Of a stretch of 64,000 nt of DNA, positions 8,687 through 17,648 are shown in pieces; the first letter of the stretch is position 1, and each line of letters begins with the position of its first letter. The notes beneath the pieces were generated by a model. That model saw nothing but the letters and a program-made list of their open reading frames with translations. It had not been told where the DNA came from and did no database searches. The stretch is from Cryptoclostridium sp036644995 (GTDB taxonomy: Bacteria > Bacillota > Dehalobacteriia > UBA7702). The translations under genes were made by a program, and so were the position numbers. The stretch is from the NCBI GenBank assembly GCA_036644995.1, contig JAVXOZ010000006.1, positions 1-64,000 on the forward strand. The letters are read 5' to 3'.

Positions 8687-9589
8687 ATGGAAATAATCAG
8701 AGTTGATAATATAACTAAAGATTACGGCAAAGGCAAAGGTGTTTTTGATGTTAGTTTTAGTGTGAATAAAGGTGAAGTAATGGGCTTTTTAGGGCCAAAC
8801 GGAGCAGGTAAAACCACCACCATTAGGCAGCTTATGGGGTTTATTAAGCCGGATAAGGGTACTGCCACAATTTTGGGCATGGATTGCTTCAGTGAAGCCG
8901 CTATAATCTCCCAAAATTTAGGTTATTTGCCCGGTGAAATATCTTTTTTGGATAATATGACGGGGATTGAATTTATTAAATTCATAGCCAAAATGAAACG
9001 CATAAAGGATTTAACCCGTGCCAAAGAACTAATGGCTTTTTTTGAACTTAATCCCACGGGAAAAATCAGAAAAATGTCTAAAGGTATGAAGCAAAAGATA
9101 GGCATAGTTTGCTGCTTTATGCAAAATCCAGATACCTTAATTTTGGACGAACCCACAGGTGGTCTTGACCCTTTAATGCAAAGTAAATTTATAGAATTAA
9201 TATTGGCAGAAAAACAAAAAGGCACAACTATTTTAATGTCCTCCCATATTTTTGAAGAAGTGGATAAAACCTGTGACCGCACAGCCATTATTAAAGATGG
9301 ACGCATTGTGGCTGTGGAAAACATGGATGAACTGCGTAGGAACAAGCGGCGTGTAATTGAAGTGCGGTTTGAAAATATAGAAGATGCAAAAACCTTTGGG
9401 GATACCAGAAAAAATGCCACAAGATTGGAAACCGTGGTAACCACAGATATATCAGGGGAATTTAACGAATTTATTAAAGATGTGAGCAAGTATACAATTT
9501 TGGATATGGAAATTCGCAATCAGAGCCTTGAAGAATTGTTTATGCACTTTTACGGGGGTGAAAATAATGATAAATTGGACCTTAATTAA
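8687..9589 (+). CDS. ABC-2 type transporter, ATP-binding protein
   Basis: 300-residue ATPase of the bacitracin/antibiotic-exporter type. Walker A is GPNGAGKTT (36-44), the signature region is MSKGMKQKIGI, Walker B is TLILDEPTGGLDP, and the switch histidine lies in SSHIFEEVDK. The C-terminal 80 residues are a regulatory extension common in this subfamily. The ATG has a strong GAGGAGG ribosome-binding site. It overlaps the permease gene by 23 bp. The substrate is unknown; drug, peptide or lipid export are possible. Confidence 0.9.
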   Translation: MEIIRVDNITKDYGKGKGVFDVSFSVNKGEVMGFLGPNGAGKTTTIRQLMGFIKPDKGTATILGMDCFSEAAIISQNLGYLPGEISFLDNMTGIEFIKFIAKMKRIKDLTRAKELMAFFELNPTGKIRKMSKGMKQKIGIVCCFMQNPDTLILDEPTGGLDPLMQSKFIELILAEKQKGTTILMSSHIFEEVDKTCDRTAIIKDGRIVAVENMDELRRNKRRVIEVRFENIEDAKTFGDTRKNATRLETVVTTDISGEFNEFIKDVSKYTILDMEIRNQSLEELFMHFYGGENNDKLDLN

Positions 9590-10367
9590 AAAAGAAATTA
9601 AAGCTAATTATAAACTATTTCTTATCTTTATTGGGGTTTTATCTATGTATGCCGGTATGATTGTGGCTATGTTTGACCCCAAATTAGGGGAAAGCTTGAA
9701 TCTTATGGCAAAATCCATGCCCCAACTTTTTTCCGCTTTTGGTATGATGAATCAAGGTGGTACTCTTTTGGAATTTATGGCAAATTATCTATATAATTTT
9801 TTGTTTATTGCTTTTCCCGGGGTTTATTTAATTTTATTGGCAAACCGCCTCATTGCTCATTATGTAGACCAAGGTTCTATGTCTTATATTTTGGCTACCC
9901 CCAACACCAGAAAAAAAATTGCTCTTACCCAAATGAAGTTTATGACAGGTAGTTTATTTATGTTGGTGCTTACCATTGGTGTTATTTCTTGGGGATTCAG
10001 CGAATTTATGTTCCCCGGGGAATTGGATTTACCAAAATTTATTTTAATAAATGTAGCTTTATACGGTCTTTTGCTTTTTCTGGGTGGCATTTGTTTTTGC
10101 GCCTCCTGCATTTTTAATGATAAAAAGTTATCCTATGGTTTTGGTGGGGGTTTAGTTGTTGCTTTTATCCTTTTACAGATGATTTCACAGGTGGGGGATA
10201 AATTTGAATTTCTAAAATATGTAACTCCTCTAACCTTATTTGATACCCATGGCTTAATTGACGGTGATGTAAATGCTATTTGGATGTTTTTAAGTCTTTA
10301 TATCTCAGGTATGGCATTTTACTTTTTAGGAATGTACATCTTTACTAAAAAAGATTTACCTATTTGA
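9567..10367 (+). CDS. ABC-2 type transporter, permease
   Basis: 266 residues with about six predicted membrane segments (starting near 17, 70, 122, 155, 188 and 238). It is the partner of the upstream ATPase. I start at ATG 9567, preceded by GGGGGTG; the longer frame starts inside the ATPase gene without a ribosome-binding site. No loop motif tells the substrate. Confidence 0.88.
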   Translation: MINWTLIKKEIKANYKLFLIFIGVLSMYAGMIVAMFDPKLGESLNLMAKSMPQLFSAFGMMNQGGTLLEFMANYLYNFLFIAFPGVYLILLANRLIAHYVDQGSMSYILATPNTRKKIALTQMKFMTGSLFMLVLTIGVISWGFSEFMFPGELDLPKFILINVALYGLLLFLGGICFCASCIFNDKKLSYGFGGGLVVAFILLQMISQVGDKFEFLKYVTPLTLFDTHGLIDGDVNAIWMFLSLYISGMAFYFLGMYIFTKKDLPI

Positions 10368-10411
10368 GGAAGCTGCCTTCCCTAAATTACCTATGCTATC
10401 CATTAATTAAA

Positions 10412-10452
10412 AAATCCCGCTGTACAAGTAAGTGCCTTGTAGAGCGGGATTT
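10412..10452 (+). terminator. Terminator after the ABC exporter operon
   Basis: A 17-bp stem (aaatcccgctgtacaag with cttgtagagcgggattt, one mismatch) and a 7-base loop. It could act on both strands, but the VWA gene ends about 170 bp away. Confidence 0.8.
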
Positions 10453-10618
10453 ATTGGTTTTGTGGTGCTGTAAATATAAAAAATCTTTATTTATAGCTAA
10501 ATGCAACCTTGATATACAGGCTAAAACCCATAATATTGAAATAAACTGCACTTTATCTTTTATTTGGAGTATGCCCCATTGTTTTATCCCAAAGGGTATT
10601 TTAAATTGTATAATGTTT

Positions 10619-11968
10619 TTAGATTATTAAGTTGGCACATTGCTCTAATTGGGTTATGGTTCTGCATTCCAAGGCGTAGGTGCAATATTGGGTATAAAGT
10701 CCCATTATGCTATCTTCTGTATCCCAATTTTCTTCTGGCTCGGGGTTGAGCCAAATAAGTTTTTGGGACTTGTTGGCAATGGTTTTTAAATCCTCTTTAT
10801 TAGGGGGAAACCAGTTGCTTTTGGCATCTCCCAAAATTATTACTGTGGTTTTCTGGGAGAGCGTTTCACTGAATTTTTGCAAAAAGTGGTGAAAAACTTT
10901 GCCGTAATCCGATACCCCTGTGGTGGTGCAGTGTTGGTTTGTTCTGCCGGTGCGTGGCACATAAGCTTCACTGATGGTGGCGGCTATGGCTTCACCCACT
11001 GTGGCACTGTCTTTGGGAAAATTAGCCGCAATGATATTATCTACAAAGAGGTAGGTTTTTATATCGGTAAAGCGTTTTGACATGGCATAAGTAAGTTGTA
11101 AAAAGAAACTGCTGTAAATAGCCATAGAACCCGATATATCGCATAGTATAATCAGAGAGGGCTTATCCCTCACCTTATTTAAATAGCTGTGTTTTGAGGG
11201 GGGATAGCCACGCTTGGCGGTTTCCTTTAAGGCTTTACGCATATTTATAACGCCGCTTTTCCCCGGTCGCAGTCTGTATGAATATTTAGAGGCTAATTTT
11301 TTACCCAATTTCCCAATGCGAATTTCCATGGCTTTTACTTGGTTTTGGCTCAGTGCGGCAAAATTTTTATCCGTTAAGTTTTCTGCTGTTAATAATTGAT
11401 TAAATCCATCTTCATTTTGGTCGCAAATTTTTCTTTCTATGGATTGGCGTAAATAGGTTTCCAATTCTGCCAAAGTTTTTTTACCTTTTTCATTGGCTGT
11501 TTGTTCCAAGGCATTTTCTACCATAAACCAAGAAAGACTAACCTTTAATTGGTGGAGCAATTCTTGGGTGGTAGTGGCTTCAATATCTAAATCTGATAGT
11601 GCTTCATTGGCTGCTTCCATCAGGGTTGCACCATCTTTTTTTACTATGGAACCATAAAAGGATTTAGCCATAGCAGACATTCCCGCTGTGCCCTTGGTGG
11701 GAATATCCGAGCCGTTACAAGATGGTTTTTCGGATTCGAGATTAACCTCTTGGGCTGTACTTTGAAAATAAAGGCGAAAAGCCAAATCAAAAATAGCACT
11801 GTCACTTTGGTCTTTTAACAGTGTGGCTTTTAATAATTGATAAAATTTGTTGGGGTTCTCAATGCCAAATAGCTCCAAGGCTTTTAGTGCATCTATAATT
11901 TCACTTAATGCTATTTTCATACCGCCCATGCGTAGAGCTTGGGCAAAATTGATGATTGTTTTTTCCAT
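10619..11968 (-). CDS. VWA-domain protein (CoxE-like), partner of the MoxR ATPase
   Basis: 449 residues. The C-terminal half is a von Willebrand factor A domain with the metal-ion-dependent adhesion site DISGSM (CDISGSMAIYSSF) and a later TGRTNQHCTTTG stretch. The N-terminal half is helical and charged. I choose the ATG at 11968, which has a GGAGT ribosome-binding site; a TTG four codons upstream is less likely. It is divergently transcribed from a MoxR AAA+ ATPase. In this family such pairs act as chaperones that insert metals or remodel enzyme complexes; the client here is unknown. Confidence 0.85.
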   Translation of the reverse strand: MEKTIINFAQALRMGGMKIALSEIIDALKALELFGIENPNKFYQLLKATLLKDQSDSAIFDLAFRLYFQSTAQEVNLESEKPSCNGSDIPTKGTAGMSAMAKSFYGSIVKKDGATLMEAANEALSDLDIEATTTQELLHQLKVSLSWFMVENALEQTANEKGKKTLAELETYLRQSIERKICDQNEDGFNQLLTAENLTDKNFAALSQNQVKAMEIRIGKLGKKLASKYSYRLRPGKSGVINMRKALKETAKRGYPPSKHSYLNKVRDKPSLIILCDISGSMAIYSSFFLQLTYAMSKRFTDIKTYLFVDNIIAANFPKDSATVGEAIAATISEAYVPRTGRTNQHCTTTGVSDYGKVFHHFLQKFSETLSQKTTVIILGDAKSNWFPPNKEDLKTIANKSQKLIWLNPEPEENWDTEDSIMGLYTQYCTYALECRTITQLEQCANLII

Positions 11969-12035
11969 AGTCAACTCCAAAACTTTATGTTATAATTATA
12001 GCAAATTTAACAAGAAAAATATAGTGGGGTAAAAA

Positions 12036-12872
12036 ATGTTAGATGAAAAAATTATCAGCGAAACTTTAAAAAATGAAAATTTTTATATAGATGATGATTT
12101 GGCAATGGTGGTGGCAATGGCAAAATCCCTAAATAAGCCCATGCTTTTGGAAGGCCCTGCGGGAGTTGGCAAAACAGATTTAGCAAGGTTTATTGCCCAA
12201 GGGTTTGGCATGGAATTTATCCGCCTGCAATGTTATGAAGGACTGGATGAAAGCCATGCTTTATACGAATGGAATTACCAAAAACAGCTTTTATTTTTGG
12301 AGAGTAAAAGGAATGGCGATTGGCAAGAAGTGCAAAACCAAATTTTTTCCCAAGAATTTCTTTTACCCCGACCTCTGTTAAAATCTTTTTTAACGGATAA
12401 CCAAGCTGTTTTGCTCATTGATGAAATAGATAAAAGCGATGAAGCCTTTGAAAGTTTTTTATTGGAAGCCTTGTCAGATTTTGCCGTTACAATACCGGAA
12501 TGGGGTACAATAAAAGCAAAAGTGCCGCCTATGGTTTTTTTAACCAGTAACGGTATCCGTGATTTTAGTGACGGCTTAAAGCGCAGATGTGTGCATTACT
12601 ATATAGATTACCCCACTGTTGAACGGGAAATGCAAATTATAAAAGCCAAGGTTCCCGGTATTGGGGATAGTTTAATCGGGCAAATTTGCCAATTTTTAGA
12701 AAAAATAAGAAAAATGAAAATAAAAAAGAAACCCAGTATTGCCGAGGCTTTGGATTGGGCTCAAGTCCTTGTAAACTTATCTGTGCAGGATTTAAAGGAT
12801 AAAAAAGTGGATTCTACCTACTGTTTTCTTTTGAAATACCAAGAAGATATAAACCTAATTAAAAAATTATAG
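12036..12872 (+). CDS. MoxR-family AAA+ ATPase
   Basis: 278 residues. Walker A is GPAGVGKT (40-47), Walker B is AVLLIDEIDKSDE, sensor 1 lies in VFLTSNGIRDFS, and the lid carries an arginine in GLKRRCVHYYIDYP. It is divergent from the VWA gene with only 67 bp between the start codons, so they share a promoter region. It is expected to act with the VWA protein as a protein-remodelling or cofactor-insertion machine. Its stop is TAG, rare in this window. Confidence 0.88.
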   Translation: MLDEKIISETLKNENFYIDDDLAMVVAMAKSLNKPMLLEGPAGVGKTDLARFIAQGFGMEFIRLQCYEGLDESHALYEWNYQKQLLFLESKRNGDWQEVQNQIFSQEFLLPRPLLKSFLTDNQAVLLIDEIDKSDEAFESFLLEALSDFAVTIPEWGTIKAKVPPMVFLTSNGIRDFSDGLKRRCVHYYIDYPTVEREMQIIKAKVPGIGDSLIGQICQFLEKIRKMKIKKKPSIAEALDWAQVLVNLSVQDLKDKKVDSTYCFLLKYQEDINLIKKL

Positions 12873-12884
12873 TGGGAAAATGCC

Positions 12885-12912
12885 TTGATTTTCTCTAATA
12901 CTGTGATATAAT
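12885..12912 (+). promoter_or_regulatory. Candidate promoter of the cold-shock gene
   Basis: -35 TTGATT (12885-12890), 16-bp spacer, -10 TATAAT (12907-12912), giving a short leader before the ATG at 12954. Confidence 0.55.
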
Positions 12913-12953
12913 TAACACGTTACAACGTTTTTCAATCATTTAGGAGGTTTTAC

Positions 12954-13148
12954 ATGGAAGGCAAAGTAAAATGGTTTAATGCCGAGAAAGGGTATGGCTT
13001 TCTTGACAGTGCAGAAGGCGACGTATTTGTTCATTTCTCTGCAATCACCGGTGACGGATTCAAATCTTTAGACGAAGGTCAAGATGTTGAATTTGAAAAG
13101 GTAGAGGGGCCCAGAGGCTTTCAAGCTGCCAATGTTATCAAGAAGTAA
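12954..13148 (+). CDS. Cold-shock protein, CspA family
   Basis: A 64-residue single cold-shock domain that binds single-stranded RNA/DNA. RNP1 is KGYGFL and RNP2 is VFVHFSAI. The length and the basic KWFNAEKG start are typical. Monocistronic, with its own promoter and terminator and an AGGAGG ribosome-binding site. Confidence 0.95.
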   Translation: MEGKVKWFNAEKGYGFLDSAEGDVFVHFSAITGDGFKSLDEGQDVEFEKVEGPRGFQAANVIKK

Positions 13149-13188
13149 TTTACCGTTCTCGGAATAAATATATCTTTGATAGCGTATT

Positions 13189-13220
13189 AAAAAAGGAGTC
13201 CTTAACGGGGCTCCTTTTTT
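13189..13220 (+). terminator. Terminator of the cold-shock gene
   Basis: A stem of aaaaaaggag with ctcctttttt around a short loop, ending in a T-run. Confidence 0.75.
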
Positions 13221-13240
13221 CTCTAAAAGAATGGAATATT

Positions 13241-14272
13241 ATGGATACAAAATGGATAAAAACCAATGAAATAACACCAAAAGAATATAAAGCAGCCATT
13301 GCTTACGGCGCAGAGCTGCTAAATAATGGTGAAATAGTGGCATTCCCCACAGAAACCGTGTATGGCTTGGGGGGCAATGCCTTTAACAGTGAAGCTGCAA
13401 GTAAAATTTATGCTGCCAAGGGCAGACCTGCGGATAATCCTTTAATTGTGCACATATCTTATATAGATATGTTGGAAGAAGTGGTTTCGGATATCCCCTC
13501 TGTTTGCCGGCGTTTAGCCTTTGAATTTTGGCCGGGACCCTTAACTATGATTTTACCCAAAAGCGATAAAGTGCCAAAATCCACCACCGGTGGTTTAGAT
13601 ACCGTGGCTGTACGTATGCCTTCTCATGGTGTGGCATTGGATTTAATTGATGCCGCAGGAATCCCCATAGCCGCACCCAGTGCCAATCTATCGGGAAAAC
13701 CCAGCCCCACACGGGGTAGCCATGTTTATCACGATATGATTGGGCGCATACCTTTGATTTTAGATAGCGGAGCCGTGGATATCGGCTTGGAAAGCACCAT
13801 AATAGATTTAACCTTACCGGAGCCTGTGATTTTAAGACCGGGAAAGTTGACTTTTGCGGATTTAAAACCCTTTGTGCCCCGATTAAAAGAAAATCGCTAT
13901 ACCACTATATCCAATTTGGAACAACCAAAAGCACCGGGAATGAAATATAAGCACTATGCCCCTGATGCCAATGTGTTTTTAATTCCCTCTGAGGATAAAG
14001 GTGTGGAATTTATCAAGACTCGTTATATAAAGGGTAAAAGTGCGGTTATAGTTTCGGAAAATCGCTGGGAAGATATTAAAAATTATATCAATCCCAATTT
14101 AAAAATTATTTTAGGACCAACGGGGGATTTTGAAGCATTGGCGCACAATCTTTTCCATGCTTTGCGTCAATGTGATGTGGAAAAAATTGAAGAAGTTTAT
14201 ATTGAAGAATTTCCCGAAGATGGCTTAGGTGAAGCTTTGATGAATCGCATTAAAAAAGCAGTGGTAAAATAA
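13241..14272 (+). CDS. L-threonylcarbamoyladenylate synthase (Sua5/YwlC type)
   Basis: Makes threonylcarbamoyl-AMP from threonine, bicarbonate and ATP for the t6A37 modification of tRNAs reading ANN codons. 343 residues, the long Sua5 form: an N-terminal YrdC domain (FPTETVYGLGGNAF, KGRPADNPLIVHI, SANLSGKPSPT, GLESTIIDLT) and a C-terminal Sua5 domain after the linker PKAPGMKYKHYAPDA. It is first in a run with the phosphatase, rpiB, comEB and wecB, as in Bacillus (ywlC-ywlE-rpiB) and many Clostridia. Confidence 0.93.
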   Translation: MDTKWIKTNEITPKEYKAAIAYGAELLNNGEIVAFPTETVYGLGGNAFNSEAASKIYAAKGRPADNPLIVHISYIDMLEEVVSDIPSVCRRLAFEFWPGPLTMILPKSDKVPKSTTGGLDTVAVRMPSHGVALDLIDAAGIPIAAPSANLSGKPSPTRGSHVYHDMIGRIPLILDSGAVDIGLESTIIDLTLPEPVILRPGKLTFADLKPFVPRLKENRYTTISNLEQPKAPGMKYKHYAPDANVFLIPSEDKGVEFIKTRYIKGKSAVIVSENRWEDIKNYINPNLKIILGPTGDFEALAHNLFHALRQCDVEKIEEVYIEEFPEDGLGEALMNRIKKAVVK

Positions 14273-14287
14273 ATATGAGGTGATTGT

Positions 14288-14755
14288 ATGGCTAAAAAAA
14301 TACTCTTTGTTTGCACAGGCAATACTTGTCGCAGTGCCATGGCTGCATATCTTGGAGCAGCCATAGCCCAAAAGCATTTTCCCCAAAATGAATATTTATT
14401 TGATTCTGCGGGGTTGATGGCAGGGGAAAACGTGCCTGCCAGTGCTGAATCAATATCTGTTTTGGCGGATAGATGTATTGATTTAAAAAATCATCGCTCT
14501 AAATGTTTCCGTGAAGAAATGGTGGAGAAATCCGATATTATAGTTGTTATGACCAAAAGCCATAAGCAGTTTTTGCTGGAAAAATTTCCCCAAGCCATGG
14601 GTAAAGCCTATACCTTGGGTGAATTGAGCGGCAGTAATATGGATGTGGCAGACCCTTATTGCGGCAGTTATGATTTATATGTGAAAACAGCAAATATTCT
14701 CAATGAGGAAATAATGAAGATGTTTGAAAATATGGAAAAAACAGAGGATAAATGA
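14288..14755 (+). CDS. Low-molecular-weight protein-tyrosine/arginine phosphatase (YwlE-like)
   Basis: 155 residues. The catalytic P-loop CTGNTCRS is at 9-16 and the general-acid aspartate is in VADPYCGS near 120. In Bacillus the YwlE protein at this position is a protein-arginine phosphatase, and the Thr in the loop (CTGNTCRS) agrees with the arginine-specific type rather than the tyrosine type. It lies 15 bp after the threonylcarbamoyl-AMP synthase gene. Confidence 0.85.
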   Translation: MAKKILFVCTGNTCRSAMAAYLGAAIAQKHFPQNEYLFDSAGLMAGENVPASAESISVLADRCIDLKNHRSKCFREEMVEKSDIIVVMTKSHKQFLLEKFPQAMGKAYTLGELSGSNMDVADPYCGSYDLYVKTANILNEEIMKMFENMEKTEDK

Positions 14756-14811
14756 AAATTTTATAGAATAATTTAATAAGTTTTTCAATTTATTATCGGG
14801 AGGCAGTAAAA

Positions 14812-15246
14812 ATGAAAATAGTAATAGGTTCGGACCATGCAGGGTTTGAACTTAAAAAAATAGTTACTGAGTATTTAACTGAAAATGGGGTAGAGGTAGA
14901 AGACTTAGGCCCATACAGTAATGAAAGAGTGGATTACCCTATATATGGTCAAAAAGTTGGGGAAGCGGTGTCTTTGGGCACTGTAAATAAAGGCATAGTA
15001 ATTTGCGGCAGCGGTATTGGTATCAGTATTGCTGCTAATAAAGTTAAAGGGGTTCGTGCTGCACTTTGCAGTGAACCGCTTTCAGCCAAACTTGCCAGAG
15101 AGCACAACGATGCCAATGTTTTGGCAATGGGTGCCAGAATTATTGGGGAAGCCATGGCGTTGGAAATAGTTGAAACTTTTTTACATACAGAATTTAAAGG
15201 CGGTCGCCATCAAAAGCGAATAGACTTACTTTCCGCTATGGATTAA
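14812..15246 (+). CDS. rpiB: Ribose-5-phosphate isomerase B
   Basis: Interconverts ribose 5-phosphate and ribulose 5-phosphate. 144 residues, with the N-terminal SDHAGFELKK, the active-site cysteine loop GIVICGSGIGISIAANK and the NDANVLAMGARI stretch typical of the RpiB/LacAB family. AGGAGG-type site, 11 bp before comEB. Confidence 0.94.
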   Translation: MKIVIGSDHAGFELKKIVTEYLTENGVEVEDLGPYSNERVDYPIYGQKVGEAVSLGTVNKGIVICGSGIGISIAANKVKGVRAALCSEPLSAKLAREHNDANVLAMGARIIGEAMALEIVETFLHTEFKGGRHQKRIDLLSAMD

Positions 15247-15257
15247 GGAGAATTATT

Positions 15258-15707
15258 ATGCGTAAAACCTGGGATGAATACTTTATGGAAATGGCAAAAG
15301 TTGCCGCCTCACGTTCTACTTGCCTGCGTCGTAAAGTTGGTGCGGTGGTGGTTAGCACGGATAACAGAATTTTAGGTACCGGCTATAATGGTGCTTTACC
15401 CGGCACCCCCCATTGTGAAATTACCGGTTGTATTCGGCAGGAAATGAATATTCCTTCCGGGGAGCGGCAGGAAATTTGCCGTGCCCAACACGCCGAAGCC
15501 AATATTTGCAATATTGCGGCTCGTTATGGCATAGCCTTGGAGGGTTCTACCATTTATGTTACTAATCAACCTTGTGTTACCTGTATGAAAGCAATTATAA
15601 CATCGGGAATCCAACGCATTGTTTACGAAGGGGATTACCCCGATGCTTTTGCGGTAAAAATTGCGGCAGAAGCAGGAATAGACTTGGTAAAAATTGGAGA
15701 AAAGTGA
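15258..15707 (+). CDS. comEB: Deoxycytidylate deaminase (ComEB family)
   Basis: Zinc enzyme that converts dCMP to dUMP, feeding thymidylate synthesis. 149 residues. The zinc ligands are in HAEANIC (His and the catalytic Glu) and PCVTCMK (two Cys). The extra CEITGCIRQE segment is typical of ComEB-type deaminases. In the rpiB-comEB-wecB run. Confidence 0.93.
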   Translation: MRKTWDEYFMEMAKVAASRSTCLRRKVGAVVVSTDNRILGTGYNGALPGTPHCEITGCIRQEMNIPSGERQEICRAQHAEANICNIAARYGIALEGSTIYVTNQPCVTCMKAIITSGIQRIVYEGDYPDAFAVKIAAEAGIDLVKIGEK

Positions 15708-15713
15708 TATTTT

Positions 15714-16838
15714 ATGAAAAAAATTATGTTGGTTTTTGGCACCAGACCCGAAGCTATAAAAATGGCACCTCTTGTAAAAGCACTGGAAAAATCCGAAGAA
15801 TTTGAAGTTGCAGTGGCAGTTACGGCTCAACACCGTGAAATGCTGGATCAGGTTTTGGAACTTTTTGAAATTAAACCTATGTATGATTTGAATATAATGA
15901 AGCAGGGGCAAACACTTTACGATATTACCGCCAATGTTTTACTGGGACTAAAAGAAGTTTTACAGGATTTTAAACCCGATGTTCTTTTGGTGCACGGAGA
16001 TACCACCACAACCATGGCTGCTTCTTTAGCCGGATTTTACGAAGGTATAGAGGTTGGCCATGTTGAGGCAGGGTTGCGAACAGGTAATAAGCTTGCACCA
16101 TGGCCCGAAGAAATGAACCGCCGCATCACAGATGTGATTGCGGATTATTATTTTGCCCCCACAAATTCCAATCGTGATAATCTTTTAAAAGAAAATGTGC
16201 CAGAGGATAAAATATTTGTTACGGGTAACACCGTAATAGATGCTTTATTGTGGTCTGTGAAAAAGCAATGCGATTTATCTCAATATGGCATGGCAGATGT
16301 GGATTGGCATAAAAAAATAGTTTTGTTAACTTGTCATCGTCGTGAAAACTGGGGTGCACCTATGGATTCTGTCTTTTCTGCGGTAAAAAAACTTAAAGAA
16401 ATGAATTCGGATATAGAAATTATTTTTCCCATGCACAAAAATCCTAAAGTTAGAGATTTGGCAAATAAACATTTTTTTGGAGTTGATGGCATACATTGTA
16501 TTGAACCTTTGGATTATCATCCATTTTCTACTTTGATGGAAAAATCATATTTAGTGCTCACAGATAGCGGCGGAATCCAAGAAGAAGCACCGGCTTTAGG
16601 TAAGCCTGTTTTGGTTCTGCGTGACACCACAGAACGCCCCGAAGCTGTACAGGCAGGGACTGTTAAGGTAATTGGCACAGATGCCAAGGCAATAATTGAC
16701 GCAGCAAATGAGCTTTTAAATGATGAAAAAGCCTATAAAAACATGGCAATGAAGCAAAATCCCTATGGTGATGGAAAAGCCTCTGAGGTCATAAGTAAGC
16801 TCCTCTCAAGAAAACTGCATCATGGAACAATAAATTAG
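15714..16838 (+). CDS. wecB: UDP-N-acetylglucosamine 2-epimerase (non-hydrolysing)
   Basis: Makes UDP-ManNAc for cell-envelope polymers. 374 residues. Diagnostic segments are GTRPEAIKMAPLV at the start, HGDTTTTMA, HVEAGLRTG, LLTCHRRENWG, the UDP-binding LTDSGGIQEEAPALGKPVLVLRDTTERPE, and GTDA. It lies 6 bp after comEB. The ManNAc transferase of the WecG/TagA type encoded at 62216 could use its product. TAG stop. Confidence 0.94.
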   Translation: MKKIMLVFGTRPEAIKMAPLVKALEKSEEFEVAVAVTAQHREMLDQVLELFEIKPMYDLNIMKQGQTLYDITANVLLGLKEVLQDFKPDVLLVHGDTTTTMAASLAGFYEGIEVGHVEAGLRTGNKLAPWPEEMNRRITDVIADYYFAPTNSNRDNLLKENVPEDKIFVTGNTVIDALLWSVKKQCDLSQYGMADVDWHKKIVLLTCHRRENWGAPMDSVFSAVKKLKEMNSDIEIIFPMHKNPKVRDLANKHFFGVDGIHCIEPLDYHPFSTLMEKSYLVLTDSGGIQEEAPALGKPVLVLRDTTERPEAVQAGTVKVIGTDAKAIIDAANELLNDEKAYKNMAMKQNPYGDGKASEVISKLLSRKLHHGTIN

Positions 16839-16929
16839 ACTTTTCCATATTAATGGCTAAATCTTGTTTTATTAATGTCGTATTTGCAGATAAATTGTGG
16901 AGAAGGATTATAAAAACAATAAATTACAC

Positions 16930-16959
16930 TTGTTTTAAGCAAATAATATGAAGTATAAT
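16930..16959 (+). promoter_or_regulatory. Candidate promoter of the ATP synthase operon
   Basis: -35 TTGTTT (16930-16935), 18-bp spacer, -10 TATAAT (16954-16959), about 85 bases before the first gene. Confidence 0.5.
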
Positions 16960-17043
16960 GTTTGCATGATGTAAAAGCAAACTGGGTGCTTTGCCCATGG
17001 TAAAAATAGGTCTTATTCAGTTTTGCGAAGAAGGTGATGTAAA

Positions 17044-17313
17044 ATGGGGAAAAAAGTTTCTCCCGGGGTTTATACATATATTCGGATAGCCTCTACCTTT
17101 GGCTTGACTATGGGTATGAATATATATTTATTCAGTGTGCTGCTGGGTGGTTGGCTTGATGAAAGATATGGCACAGACCCTCTTTTTCGCCTAATACTCA
17201 TGTTTGTTGCTTTAGGTATGTCTTTTGCTTATTTATTCAAGCAAGCATCGGTTGCCCAAAGTGTTGAAGAAGAAAATATCCGTGCAGAAGAGGAGAGAAA
17301 AAAGAATGAGTAA
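17044..17313 (+). CDS. atpZ: AtpZ/AtpI-related F0 assembly protein
   Basis: 89 residues with two hydrophobic segments (about 13-35 and 45-67) and a charged C-terminal tail. Size, topology and position at the head of the atp operon fit the AtpZ family (F0F1-ATPase subunit, putative ion carrier/assembly factor). It overlaps the next gene by 8 bp. Confidence 0.75.
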   Translation: MGKKVSPGVYTYIRIASTFGLTMGMNIYLFSVLLGGWLDERYGTDPLFRLILMFVALGMSFAYLFKQASVAQSVEEENIRAEEERKKNE

Positions 17314-17647
17314 TCTTCTCATAGCCGCTTTTGCGGTTGGCGGTGTACTATATGGTGTTATTGTAAGCCTTTTAAACCAACAAGTTTTGGTAAGAGGGTG
17401 GGAAAGCATTACACCGGAAAATTTACAAAGCGTAGATCCTGAAACATTACATGGTATAAATAAACTGAAAAGAAGAGTAATGATTCGCTATGGTCTTCAT
17501 TTTGCTATTGATTTATTTGCCCTTTTTTTGGTTGCTTGGCTTGTGCCTTCTATTCCTGCACTTTTAGGTGCCGCCGCAGGAATGGTAATTTCACAGAAAT
17601 TTTTGATTGTTAAATATATAAAAACTGGCAAGGAGGTGAAAGAATAA
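17306..17647 (+). CDS. atpI: ATP synthase subunit I (AtpI-like)
   Basis: 113 residues with an N-terminal hydrophobic segment and two more near 60-95, as in ATP synthase protein I, which aids c-ring assembly. The start ATG at 17306 overlaps atpZ; the longer frame from 17225 lies inside atpZ. It ends just before atpB. Confidence 0.75.
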   Translation: MSNLLIAAFAVGGVLYGVIVSLLNQQVLVRGWESITPENLQSVDPETLHGINKLKRRVMIRYGLHFAIDLFALFLVAWLVPSIPALLGAAAGMVISQKFLIVKYIKTGKEVKE

Positions 17648-17648
17648 G

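Noticed and set aside
10364..10749. Two short plus-strand frames after the ABC exporter
   Set aside because: They run through a terminator and then antisense to the VWA gene; composition is not coding-like.
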